From: Couchioplanes caeruleus
Lineage (GTDB): Bacteria > Actinomycetota > Actinomycetes > Mycobacteriales > Micromonosporaceae
Direction: 5' to 3'
DNA: 64,000 bases
Assembly: GCF_023499255.1 (NCBI RefSeq)
Contig: NZ_CP092183.1
Span: 5,266,501-5,330,500 of the forward strand
Positions 17,641-25,604 of this stretch are shown here, piece by piece. Within the stretch, counting starts at the first letter, position 1; the number at the start of each line of letters is the position of its first letter. The position numbers and the translations under genes are program-made. The notes under the pieces were generated by a model. The model searched no databases. It saw nothing but the letters and a program-made list of their open reading frames with translations, and was not told where the DNA came from.

Positions 17641-19347
17641 ATGGAGGTGCACCAGCGGCTCGGCGGCCGCTACGTTCTGCTCGCCCCGCTCGGCCGCGGC
17701 GGCATGTCGGTGGTCTGGCGGGCCCGCGACGAGGTCCTCGGCCGTACGGTCGCCGTCAAGGTCCTGGCCGCCCGGCACATGGGCGACCCCGAGTCCCGGC
17801 GGCGGATCCACCAGGAGGCCCGCGCGGCGGCGGGGCTGTCACACCCCAACATCGCCCAGGTGTACGACTACGGTGAGTCGTCGGCGCCGGGCACCGCGGT
17901 GCCGTACATCGTGATGGAGCTGGTCCGCGGCGTACCGCTGCACGACCGGATGCACGCGCCCATGTCGCCCCGGTTCGCGATGCGGGTGTGCGCCGAGGTG
18001 GCCGCCGCACTCGCCGCCGCGCACGCCGACGGCCTGGTCCACCGCGACATCAAGCCGGCGAACGTGCTGCTCGCCGAGACCGGCGCCAAGGTCGTCGACT
18101 TCGGCATCGCCGCGGCGATCAGCCGGTCCGGCACCGGCGACCTCGACGCCGAGGTGTACGGCACCCCGGCATACCTCGCGCCGGAGCGGCTGACCGACGA
18201 CGCGGTGGATCCCGCCTCCGACGTGTACGCCCTCGGCGTCCTGCTCTACCGCCTGCTCTCCGGCCACTCCCCCTGGTCCGCGGACACCACGACGCAGATG
18301 CTCTCCGCCCACATCTACGTGGCGCCGGAGCCGCTGCCGCAGTTGCCAGGGGTGCCCGAGTACGTGGTCGACCTGTGCAACCGCTGCCTGAACAAGGACG
18401 TCACGCTGCGCCCGAGCGCCCGGGAGGCGGCCGCCCTGCTGGCCCAGGGCGCGGGCCTGCGCGTGGTGGCGGACGAGCCGTTCCGCGCCACGGGCGCCAC
18501 CGCGGTGGACCCCACCCCGTCGGTGCTGATCCGCCGCGACGCCACGACAGCAGCCACCAACGGCGCCGCGGCAAGCGGCGCGGCGGCGGGCGGCGCGGCG
18601 ACAAGCGGCGGCGCGGCGGCGATCCCGGTGACCGACCCGGATGCCGTGCCGCTGCGCCCGGCCGCGGAGACGACGGCGGAGACGGCGGACACGGCAGCGA
18701 CCTCGGCAGCGGCGACGGCAGCGGCCCCGCCCACCGACGCGGGACGGGCACCACGCCGGCGGGTCCGCCTCGCCATGGTCGTCGCCGGCGTCGTCGCCCT
18801 GGCCGCCGTGCTGTGGCTGCTCCTGCCCGGCCCCGGCGGCGAGGACGGCTCCACGCAGGCCCAGCCGGTCGCGCCCGCGTCGTCCGGCGATGCCGCGGCG
18901 GTGGAGCCGGGCGCCACCACGGCCCGCAAGCCGGTGTCCGAGACCACCCCCGCGACCGCACCCGCCACGGCAGGCACGACAGCGGCCGCCGATCCGGCCG
19001 GCGCCGGTGGCACCGGGGGCACCGAGCCGCCGCGAGCGACCGTCACCACCGGGGGCGCCACCGCCACGACGACGACCCCGCGGCCGACGGCCACCACCGA
19101 CCCCGAGGAGCCGCCGGCGCGGGAGTGGTCGTTCTCCTCGTCGGGCGGTTCCGTACGGGCGAGCTGCCCCGAGCCGGGCCGGGCGCAGCTGCTGTCGTGG
19201 ACGGCGGCGCGCCCGTGGAAGGTCGACGACGTGGAGGCGGGGCCGGCCGCGGCGGCGTCGGCCACCTTCCGGCACGGCAACGAGCGGCTCCGGATGACCG
19301 TCACCTGCTCGTCCGGCACCGCGTCGGTCTCGACCGACGACGTCTGA
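17641..19347 (+). CDS. receptor-type Ser/Thr protein kinase (PknB-like)
   Basis: The 568-residue protein has a complete Hanks kinase domain (about residues 7-270): glycine loop GRGGMSVVWRARD, Lys in VAVKVL, catalytic loop HRDIKPANVLL, DFG motif VDFGIAAAI and activation segment GTPAYLAPERL. An Ala/Thr-rich juxtamembrane region, one membrane helix (about 378-396) and a Thr/Ala/Pro-rich extracellular segment follow, ending in a roughly 75-residue domain with two Cys (ASCPEPGRAQLLSW, TVTCSSGTASV). It has no PASTA repeats, unlike PknB itself. It probably phosphorylates envelope or division proteins in response to an extracellular cue. Confidence 0.9.
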   Translation: MEVHQRLGGRYVLLAPLGRGGMSVVWRARDEVLGRTVAVKVLAARHMGDPESRRRIHQEARAAAGLSHPNIAQVYDYGESSAPGTAVPYIVMELVRGVPLHDRMHAPMSPRFAMRVCAEVAAALAAAHADGLVHRDIKPANVLLAETGAKVVDFGIAAAISRSGTGDLDAEVYGTPAYLAPERLTDDAVDPASDVYALGVLLYRLLSGHSPWSADTTTQMLSAHIYVAPEPLPQLPGVPEYVVDLCNRCLNKDVTLRPSAREAAALLAQGAGLRVVADEPFRATGATAVDPTPSVLIRRDATTAATNGAAASGAAAGGAATSGGAAAIPVTDPDAVPLRPAAETTAETADTAATSAAATAAAPPTDAGRAPRRRVRLAMVVAGVVALAAVLWLLLPGPGGEDGSTQAQPVAPASSGDAAAVEPGATTARKPVSETTPATAPATAGTTAAADPAGAGGTGGTEPPRATVTTGGATATTTTPRPTATTDPEEPPAREWSFSSSGGSVRASCPEPGRAQLLSWTAARPWKVDDVEAGPAAAASATFRHGNERLRMTVTCSSGTASVSTDDV

Positions 19348-19352
19348 GCCGG

Positions 19353-20561
19353 TCACCAGCTGTGCAGCGTGCCGTCCTCGAGGCGGTTCACCGGCAGCGA
19401 CGCCGGCCGGTACGGGTACCGCGCGGCGAGCTCCTCGTCGATGTCGACGCCCAGCCCCGGCGTCTCGGAGGGGTGCAGGTAGCCGTCGGCGAACCGGTAG
19501 CCGTGCGGGAACACCGCGTCGGTCTCGGCGGTGTGCGGCATGTGCTCCTGCAGCCCGAAGTTGGGGATGCTGATGTCGAGGTGCAGCGCGGCCGCCATGC
19601 AGACCGGGGACAGGTCCGTGGCGCCGTGCGAGCCGCTGCGGACGTGGTAGAGGTTCGCGAGGTCGAAGATGCGGCGCAGGTGGCTGATGCCGCCGGCGTG
19701 CACGACGGTGGCGCGGATGTAGTCGATGAGCTGCCCGGTGATGAGTTCCTGGCAGTCCCAGACGCTGTTGAAGACCTCCCCCACCGCGATCGGTGTCGTG
19801 GTGTGCTGCCGGATCAGCCGGAAACCCTCCTGCAGCTCGGCCGGGACGGGATCCTCCATCCAGGTCAGGTCGTACGGCTCCAGCGCCGCGCCGAGCCGGG
19901 CGGCCTCGATGGGGGTGAGCCGGTGGTGCACGTCGTGCAGCAGCATCAGCTGGGGGCCGAACTCGTCGCGGATCCGGCGGAACACCGACGGCACGTGACT
20001 CAGGTAGCGGCGGGTGGACCAGACCGCCTCGGACGGCACGGCGGCGTCGGCGGGCTCGTACGGCTTCCCGCCCGCGCTGACGCCGTACGTGGTGGCCAGG
20101 CCGGGCACGCCGGTCTGCACCCGCACGGCCCGGTAGCCGGCGTCGGTGCGGCGGGCCACCTCGCCGAGCACCCCGTCGACCGTTTCCGCGTTCGCGTGGG
20201 CGTACACGGTGACACCGTCGCGGGACCGCCCACCGAGCAGCTGGTAGACCGGCAGGCCGGCGACCTTGCCCTTGATGTCCCACAGCGCGGTGTCGACGGC
20301 GGCGATCGCGGTCATCGTGACCGGCCCGCGCCGCCAGTACGCGCCCTTGTAGAGGTACTGCCAGGTGTCCTCGATGCGGGCCGGGTCGCGCCCGAGGAGC
20401 GCCGGCACGACGTGCTCGCGCAGGTACGCCGCCACGGCCAGCTCACGCCCGTTCAGGGTGGCGTCGCCGACCCCGGTGACGCCGTCGTCGGTGACGACCT
20501 TGAGCGTCACGAAGGTGCGCCCGGGGCAGGTGACGACGACGCGGGCCTCCACGATCCTCAC
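19353..20561 (-). CDS. mannonate dehydratase family (ManD/RspA) enolase-superfamily protein
   Basis: The 402-residue protein is close to E. coli RspA throughout: [112 protein letters not shown] and the C-terminal [10 protein letters not shown]. The family abstracts a proton from an acid sugar with Mg2+ held by Asp/Glu and dehydrates it; members range from efficient D-mannonate dehydratases to weak or inactive ones on mannonate or gluconate. The GTG start overlaps the permease stop by 4 nt (GTGA), so it is the last gene of the ABC transporter operon. That context suggests the imported solute, or a derivative, is its substrate. Confidence 0.9.
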   Translation of the reverse strand: MRIVEARVVVTCPGRTFVTLKVVTDDGVTGVGDATLNGRELAVAAYLREHVVPALLGRDPARIEDTWQYLYKGAYWRRGPVTMTAIAAVDTALWDIKGKVAGLPVYQLLGGRSRDGVTVYAHANAETVDGVLGEVARRTDAGYRAVRVQTGVPGLATTYGVSAGGKPYEPADAAVPSEAVWSTRRYLSHVPSVFRRIRDEFGPQLMLLHDVHHRLTPIEAARLGAALEPYDLTWMEDPVPAELQEGFRLIRQHTTTPIAVGEVFNSVWDCQELITGQLIDYIRATVVHAGGISHLRRIFDLANLYHVRSGSHGATDLSPVCMAAALHLDISIPNFGLQEHMPHTAETDAVFPHGYRFADGYLHPSETPGLGVDIDEELAARYPYRPASLPVNRLEDGTLHSW

Positions 20562-21403
20562 GTGTCCTCGTCCCCCAGGCGCGCCACGAGCTGCGTCGGG
20601 TTGACGAACCGCAGCGCCACCACGAGCAGGACCAGCATCATCGCCGTGTACAGGACCGCCATCGCGTCGACGGACTGCTGCGCGCGGATGCCGGCGGACG
20701 ACATCGAGTAGTAGAGCGCGACGACGAGCGTCTGCGAGTCCGGGCCGGCGGTGAGGAAGGTCAGCTCGAACATCCCGACCGTCCGTACGAGCACGAGGAT
20801 CGCCGCGGCGAGGATGCCCGGCACCGACAGCGGCGCCAGCACCCGCAGGAACACCTGCCAGGTCCGGGCGCCGCACATCCGGGCGGCGCGTTCGATCGCC
20901 GGGTCGATCTGCTCGATGAACGGCGTCATGGTGAGGATGACGAACGGTACGGAGGGCACGAGGTTCGCCAGCACGACGCCGGAGAGGTGACCGGCGAAGC
21001 CGTACTTGTAGAGGACCGTGGCCAGCGGGATGCCGTACGTGATCGGCGGCATGAGGATCGGCAGCAGGAACAGCAGGAGCAGCACCCGCCGGCCGGGGAA
21101 CGAGGCGCGGGCCAGCGCGTACGCCGCGGGCACCCCGATGAGCAGCGACATGCCGACGACGAGCACCGCCACCTCGAGCGTGACCACGAGGACCGGGCCG
21201 AGCGTGAAGTCCCGCCAGGCGCGGCCGTACCAGTCCGCCGTCCAGCCCTGCGGCAGCCACGTGTCGAACCAGCGGCGGCCGAACGAGCTGACCACGACGG
21301 CCGCGATGACGCCGGCCAGGTTGACGAAGAAGAAGATCACCACGCCCCAGATCAGCCAGCCGAGCGGGCTGCCGGTGAGGCGGCGCGGCCGCAGCTCCGT
21401 CAT
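20558..21403 (-). CDS. ABC transporter permease (PotC-like)
   Basis: The 281-residue inner-membrane protein has about six membrane helices and the BPD_transp_1 fold. The EAA loop reads [19 protein letters not shown] (about residue 175), which docks on the ATPase. It belongs to the polyamine/iron/phosphonate (MOI) importer class. Its ATG overlaps the stop of the preceding permease by 4 nt and its stop overlaps the ManD start. Confidence 0.88.
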   Translation of the reverse strand: MTELRPRRLTGSPLGWLIWGVVIFFFVNLAGVIAAVVVSSFGRRWFDTWLPQGWTADWYGRAWRDFTLGPVLVVTLEVAVLVVGMSLLIGVPAAYALARASFPGRRVLLLLFLLPILMPPITYGIPLATVLYKYGFAGHLSGVVLANLVPSVPFVILTMTPFIEQIDPAIERAARMCGARTWQVFLRVLAPLSVPGILAAAILVLVRTVGMFELTFLTAGPDSQTLVVALYYSMSSAGIRAQQSVDAMAVLYTAMMLVLLVVALRFVNPTQLVARLGDEDT

Positions 21404-22275
21404 CCTTTGCCTCCCGCGGTCGAGCCGGTGTAGAGCAGCGCGCGCCAGCCCAGGACGAGGCCGAGGACGACGAGCTCGACCACGCCCATGATGACGGCGA
21501 TGGCGGAGGCGAGCACGTAGTCGTACTGCACGTAGGCGGCCTCGTACGCGGCGATCGAGATGACCCGCGTCTCGCCGGCCGGGTCGCCCACCAGCACCGC
21601 GGACGGGAACACGCTGAACGCCAGCACGAAGGTGAGGCAGAACGTGGTGGCCAGCCCCGGCGCGAGCAACGGGAGCGTGACCCGGCGGAAGCGCTGGAAC
21701 GCGCCGGCCCCCAGCGTCGCGGCGGCGCGTTCCAGCGCCGGGTCGATGCCCGACAGGTACGAGCTGACGAGCAGGAACGCGAACGGGAAGCCGGTGATGA
21801 CGAGGGAGAAGAAGACGCCCCAGTAGTTGTTCGTGAGGCGTACCGGCGCGTCGGTGAGGCCGGTGCTCTGCAGGATCCGGTTGAACCAGCCGGTGGGCCC
21901 GAGGAAGTTCAGCAGGCCCTGCGCGGTGAGCACGGTGCCGAGCGTGATCGGCAGCACGAGCAGGGTGGTCAGCACGCGCTTGCCGCGGTACCGGCCGCGC
22001 ATCCGGTACGCGATCGGCACGGAGGCCAGCACGTTCAGCAGCGCGGCGGGCAGGGCCAGCCCGAGCGTGGTGGTGATGGTGTCGCGCAGGTACGGGTCGG
22101 TGAAGAACCGGCGGTACGCCCCCAGCGGACCCCCTTCGGCGGGCTGCAGCGACAGGCCGATGCCGTAGAAGAACGGGTAGATGAACAGCACCACGACGAA
22201 CACGGCGGCCGGCAGGAGCAGGAGCAGGTGCCGGTCGATGCCGCGGTCGGCGAGCCGGTGCCGCAGCGCGGTCAC
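21400..22275 (-). CDS. ABC transporter permease (PotB-like)
   Basis: This 291-residue permease has about six membrane helices; the EAA loop is [19 protein letters not shown] (about 185-205). It forms the translocation channel as a heterodimer with the next permease. The N-terminal helix [19 protein letters not shown] is typical of PotB/CysU proteins. It is linked by 4-nt overlaps on both sides. Confidence 0.88.
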   Translation of the reverse strand: MTALRHRLADRGIDRHLLLLLPAAVFVVVLFIYPFFYGIGLSLQPAEGGPLGAYRRFFTDPYLRDTITTTLGLALPAALLNVLASVPIAYRMRGRYRGKRVLTTLLVLPITLGTVLTAQGLLNFLGPTGWFNRILQSTGLTDAPVRLTNNYWGVFFSLVITGFPFAFLLVSSYLSGIDPALERAAATLGAGAFQRFRRVTLPLLAPGLATTFCLTFVLAFSVFPSAVLVGDPAGETRVISIAAYEAAYVQYDYVLASAIAVIMGVVELVVLGLVLGWRALLYTGSTAGGKG

Positions 22276-23333
22276 GGGTCGTCCCGGGGGAACACGAGAA
22301 GCCGCGCCGGGTCGACCGCCACGTGGATGCGCTCGCCGGTCGCGGGCCGCGTGGGGCCGCGCAGGAACAGGGCGATGCCCGCCTCCGTACGCGCCTCGAC
22401 CGCGACCTCCCGGCCCTGGTACTCGACCACCTCCACGGTGGCCGGTACGCCCTCGGCGGCGATGTTCAGGTCCTCGGGACGGGCGGCGGCCACCACGAGG
22501 TCGCCCGCCGCGATCACGCCGATCGGCGTACCCGTCAGCGTGACGCCCTCCCCGCCCACGGTGACCCGTCCCCCGGCCGTCTGCTCGGCCTTGAGCTCCA
22601 GCAGGTTGCGGTAGCCCATGAAGTCGGCGACGTGCCGGCTGACCGGGTTGCCGTGCACCTGCTCCGGGGTGCCGATCTGCTCCACCCGGCCGTCGCGCAG
22701 CACGACGAGCCGGTCGGCCAGCGACAGCGCCTCCTCCTGGTCGTGGGTCACGTACACGGTGGTCAGGCCGAGCGTCTGGTGCAGGCGGCGGATCTCCGTA
22801 CGCATCTCCAGCCGCAGCTTGGCGTCCAGGTTGGACAGCGGCTCGTCCATGAGCACGAGCGACGGCTCGAGGACGACGGCCCGGGCGATGGCCACCCGCT
22901 GCTGCTGGCCGCCGGAGAGTTGCCCGGGCAGCTTGCCGGCGTGCTCGTGCAGGTGCACCAGCCGCAGCGCCTCGTCGACGCGCCGGCGGGTCTCGGCGCG
23001 CGGGACCCGGCGCATCTGCAGCCCGAAGGCGACGTTGCGGCGCACGGTCAGGTGCGGGAAGAGCGCGTAGTTCTGGAACACCATGCCGAAGCCGCGGCGC
23101 TCCGGCGGGACGGTGTCCAGCCGCACGTCGTCGCGCCAGATGCTGCCCCGGCTGAGCGGGAGCAGCCCGGCGAGGCAGTTCAGCGCGGTGGACTTGCCGC
23201 AGCCCGACGGCCCGAGCAGCGCGATGAACTCGCCCCGGCGGATGGTCAGGGTCAGCCCGGCCAGGGCCTCGCGGCCGCCGAAGCTGCGGCCCACCCCGTC
23301 CAGCCGCAGCTCACGGAAGCCGGGCTCGCTCAC
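22272..23333 (-). CDS. ABC transporter ATPase (PotA/FbpC-like)
   Basis: The 353-residue ATPase has Walker A GPSGCGKST, signature LSGGQQQRVAIARA, Walker B LVLMDEPLSNLD and switch His in VYVTHDQEEA. A C-terminal TOBE-like regulatory domain (about 240-350) follows. It drives import through the two permeases. It overlaps the binding-protein gene and the permease gene by 4 nt each. Confidence 0.92.
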   Translation of the reverse strand: MSEPGFRELRLDGVGRSFGGREALAGLTLTIRRGEFIALLGPSGCGKSTALNCLAGLLPLSRGSIWRDDVRLDTVPPERRGFGMVFQNYALFPHLTVRRNVAFGLQMRRVPRAETRRRVDEALRLVHLHEHAGKLPGQLSGGQQQRVAIARAVVLEPSLVLMDEPLSNLDAKLRLEMRTEIRRLHQTLGLTTVYVTHDQEEALSLADRLVVLRDGRVEQIGTPEQVHGNPVSRHVADFMGYRNLLELKAEQTAGGRVTVGGEGVTLTGTPIGVIAAGDLVVAAARPEDLNIAAEGVPATVEVVEYQGREVAVEARTEAGIALFLRGPTRPATGERIHVAVDPARLLVFPRDDP

Positions 23334-24541
23334 TTGCGCACCTTGGCGCCGCCGATCTCCCGGTCCCAGCGGTCGAACGCGGCGACCAGTTCCTTGGCGC
23401 CGAGCGGCACCTCGAGCGGGTGGGACGCGATGAGATCGGCGTACTCGGGGCGGCCGTACTCACCGATGGCCTCGCGGCTGTCCTGCGGCGCGGCGGCGAG
23501 CTCGACGCCCTGCACCGCGGGACCCGGGTAGAAGTAGCCCTGGTCGTACGCCTTGGCCTGCTGTTCCTTGGTGAGCATGTGGGCGAGCAGCAGCAGGACG
23601 GCGGCCTGGTCGTCGGCGGGCACGCCGCGCGGGATGACGGCGTAGTGCGCGTCGGTCACCCAGTGGAAATTCCGCAGCGCGGCGACCTTCGCCTCCTTGG
23701 GCACCGTGCCCAGCACGCGCGGGTTGATGTCCCAGCCGGTGGTGGTGGCAATGATCTTCGCCGACCCGTTGGCGAGGTTCTTCATCGTCTCGCTGGTGCC
23801 CGAGGGGTAGAGCGTGATGCTCTTGTCCAGCTCCTTCAGGTACGCCCAGGTCTTGTCCCAGCCGTTGACCGGGTCCTTCGGGTCGCGGTCGCCGAGCAGA
23901 TAGGGCAACCCCATGAGCAGCGTACGGCCGGGCCCGGAGTTGGACGGTCGCGCGTACTGCACCGCGCCCGGGTTCGCCTTCGCGTACGCGAGGAGCTCCT
24001 GGGCGGTCTTCGGCGGGTTCGGCACCTTCGCGGGCAGGTACTCCAGCAGCGGGCCGGAGGGGTAGTACGTCACGGTCACACCGGCGTCACCGGCGAGCTT
24101 CTGCATCGCCGCGGCACCGGGCAGGTAATCGCGCATGCCGGGCAGCCGGTCGGCGTACTTGGGCAGCAGCGGCGTCCACAGACCCTGCTGCAGGCCGGCG
24201 GAGAGGCCGTCCACGCCGGTGAGCACGAGGTCGATGTCCACGCGGTTGGCGTCCTGCTGCGCCTTGATCTTGCCGACCAGCTCCGGGGCGGTTGCCTTGG
24301 CGTACGTGACGCGCGAGACCACGTCGGTGTTGCGGGCCACGAAGTCCTCGATCATGCCCTGGGTGAGCTGCAGGTTCCCGGCGACGTCGAGGATGTTGAG
24401 GGTGACCGCCTTGGCCGGCCGGGCCGGCGCGTCGCCCTGGACGGCGGTGGAGCCGCCGGAGTCCGGGGCGCTGCAGGCGGCGAGGACGAGGAGGGCGGTC
24501 AGGGCGCCGGCGACGCGGCGGGCCGAGGGACGCGCAAGCAT
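23330..24541 (-). CDS. ABC transporter substrate-binding lipoprotein
   Basis: The 403-residue protein has a lipoprotein signal with lipobox VLAAC (Cys about residue 22) and a class II periplasmic-binding fold of the PotD/iron/2-aminoethylphosphonate type (TLNILDVAGNLQLTQGMIEDF, VDIDLVLTGVDGLSAGL). The ligand cannot be deduced, but the transporter's operon partner is a ManD/RspA-family sugar-acid dehydratase, so a sugar acid or related anion is the best guess. It is the first gene of the five-gene operon, with ribosome site GGGGAG shortly before the ATG. Confidence 0.85.
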   Translation of the reverse strand: MLARPSARRVAGALTALLVLAACSAPDSGGSTAVQGDAPARPAKAVTLNILDVAGNLQLTQGMIEDFVARNTDVVSRVTYAKATAPELVGKIKAQQDANRVDIDLVLTGVDGLSAGLQQGLWTPLLPKYADRLPGMRDYLPGAAAMQKLAGDAGVTVTYYPSGPLLEYLPAKVPNPPKTAQELLAYAKANPGAVQYARPSNSGPGRTLLMGLPYLLGDRDPKDPVNGWDKTWAYLKELDKSITLYPSGTSETMKNLANGSAKIIATTTGWDINPRVLGTVPKEAKVAALRNFHWVTDAHYAVIPRGVPADDQAAVLLLLAHMLTKEQQAKAYDQGYFYPGPAVQGVELAAAPQDSREAIGEYGRPEYADLIASHPLEVPLGAKELVAAFDRWDREIGGAKVRK

Positions 24542-24593
24542 GCGGACTCCCCTGTCTCGAAGCGTGGAAGGGGCCCCCTCAAGCTACGGACAC

Positions 24594-24601
24594 GGTTAAC
24601 C
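24594..24601. promoter_or_regulatory. GGTTAACC dyad upstream of the ABC/ManD operon
   Basis: An 8-bp palindrome with partly symmetrical CAC/ACA flanks lies 53 bp upstream of the first operon gene, in a locally A/T-rich stretch (24590-24645) that presumably holds the promoter. It is a candidate operator for a GntR- or LacI-type regulator; none is encoded nearby. Confidence 0.35.
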
Positions 24602-24644
24602 ACATTCAAGACCGTCCATATTTATCGATCTAAGTTTCGGAAGC

Positions 24645-25493
24645 TCACCACGTGAAGCGCCCCGGGTACGTGACGTCCGCGAGCCGGTTCTGCCCCTTCA
24701 CGTTGGGGTGGAAGTAGTCGCCCTTGTTCACCAGGTCGAGGGAGAACCGCACGCCGTGCACCGCACCGCCGTCCCAGCGGCAGTGCCCGCCGTACGCCTC
24801 GCAGGCCCGGGCCAGCTGATCGTCGTACGCGTCGATGCGCTCGGCGACGCGGTCGCGACGCTCGTCGTCCGCGGCGGCCGTCGAGGCCGGGTTCGCCAGC
24901 ATCGACGGGCACACGCCGCGGTTCCACGCGCGCACCGCCGCGGGCTCGTCGTGGCCCAGCCGCCAGAGGCGGTGGAGATCGGGGATGCTGACCACCAGCA
25001 CGCGCGCCTTCGGCAGGCCCCTGCGCAGGATGGACAGCGCCTTGTCGACGTGGCCGCGGAAGGTGCGCACGGGCGTCATGGACGCCACGTCGTCGGCGCA
25101 GGCGTCGTTGGCGCCGATCAGGACGGTCACGTACTGCGCCTTGGCGTCGACCGCCGAGCGGGCCTGCGCGGGCAGGTCCGCGGCGCGCGCCCCCGGGAAG
25201 GCGAAGTTGCGGGCCCGGCCCTTGATCTCCGGGTTCGCCTCGCGCAGCCGGCGGTAGTGGCTGTCCACGTCGTCCGAGCCGCCGGTCGACCAGGAGTTGC
25301 GGCTGCACGCGACGAAGACGGCGCAGCTGCCGAAGCCCGCCGTGACCGAGTCGCCGAGAGCGGCCATCGAGGACGGCAGCCCCGGGGACGGCTTGGGCCG
25401 CCCGGTGGGTGCCGGGTCGGCCGCGGCGCCGTCGCACGCGAGGGCGAGAGCGGCGAGAAGGGCCAGCGCGACGGTGTGCCGGCGACGGAACAC
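24645..25493 (-). CDS. SGNH/GDSL-family lipoprotein hydrolase
   Basis: The 282-residue protein starts at GTG after the ribosome site GGAGGT. A hydrophobic signal ends in a lipobox-like LALAC (Cys about residue 20). SGNH blocks are ALGDSVTAG (nucleophile Ser), the Gly block NFAFPGARAADL, IGANDAC (oxyanion Asn) and Asp-His in GDYFHPNVKGQ. Several Cys residues suggest disulfides, as in extracellular lipases and acyl esterases. It is convergent with nothing and divergent from the large glycoside hydrolase gene. Confidence 0.8.
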   Translation of the reverse strand: MFRRRHTVALALLAALALACDGAAADPAPTGRPKPSPGLPSSMAALGDSVTAGFGSCAVFVACSRNSWSTGGSDDVDSHYRRLREANPEIKGRARNFAFPGARAADLPAQARSAVDAKAQYVTVLIGANDACADDVASMTPVRTFRGHVDKALSILRRGLPKARVLVVSIPDLHRLWRLGHDEPAAVRAWNRGVCPSMLANPASTAAADDERRDRVAERIDAYDDQLARACEAYGGHCRWDGGAVHGVRFSLDLVNKGDYFHPNVKGQNRLADVTYPGRFTW

Positions 25494-25569
25494 GGGACCT
25501 CCAGCACCAATGGTTACGACACGGACACTCTAGGCCATGACCGGGCGCTGTACTGCCCTGTGCGATTTG

Positions 25570-25598
25570 TTGACATCTCTGTGCAGGATTGTTGAGAT
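25570..25598 (+). promoter_or_regulatory. promoter for a leaderless glycoside hydrolase mRNA
   Basis: A consensus -35 TTGACA (25570-25575) and a -10-like TGAGAT (25593-25598) are 17 nt apart; the -10 ends 6 nt before the ATG at 25605. No ribosome site is present. Confidence 0.55.
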
Positions 25599-25604
25599 GC
25601 GTTC

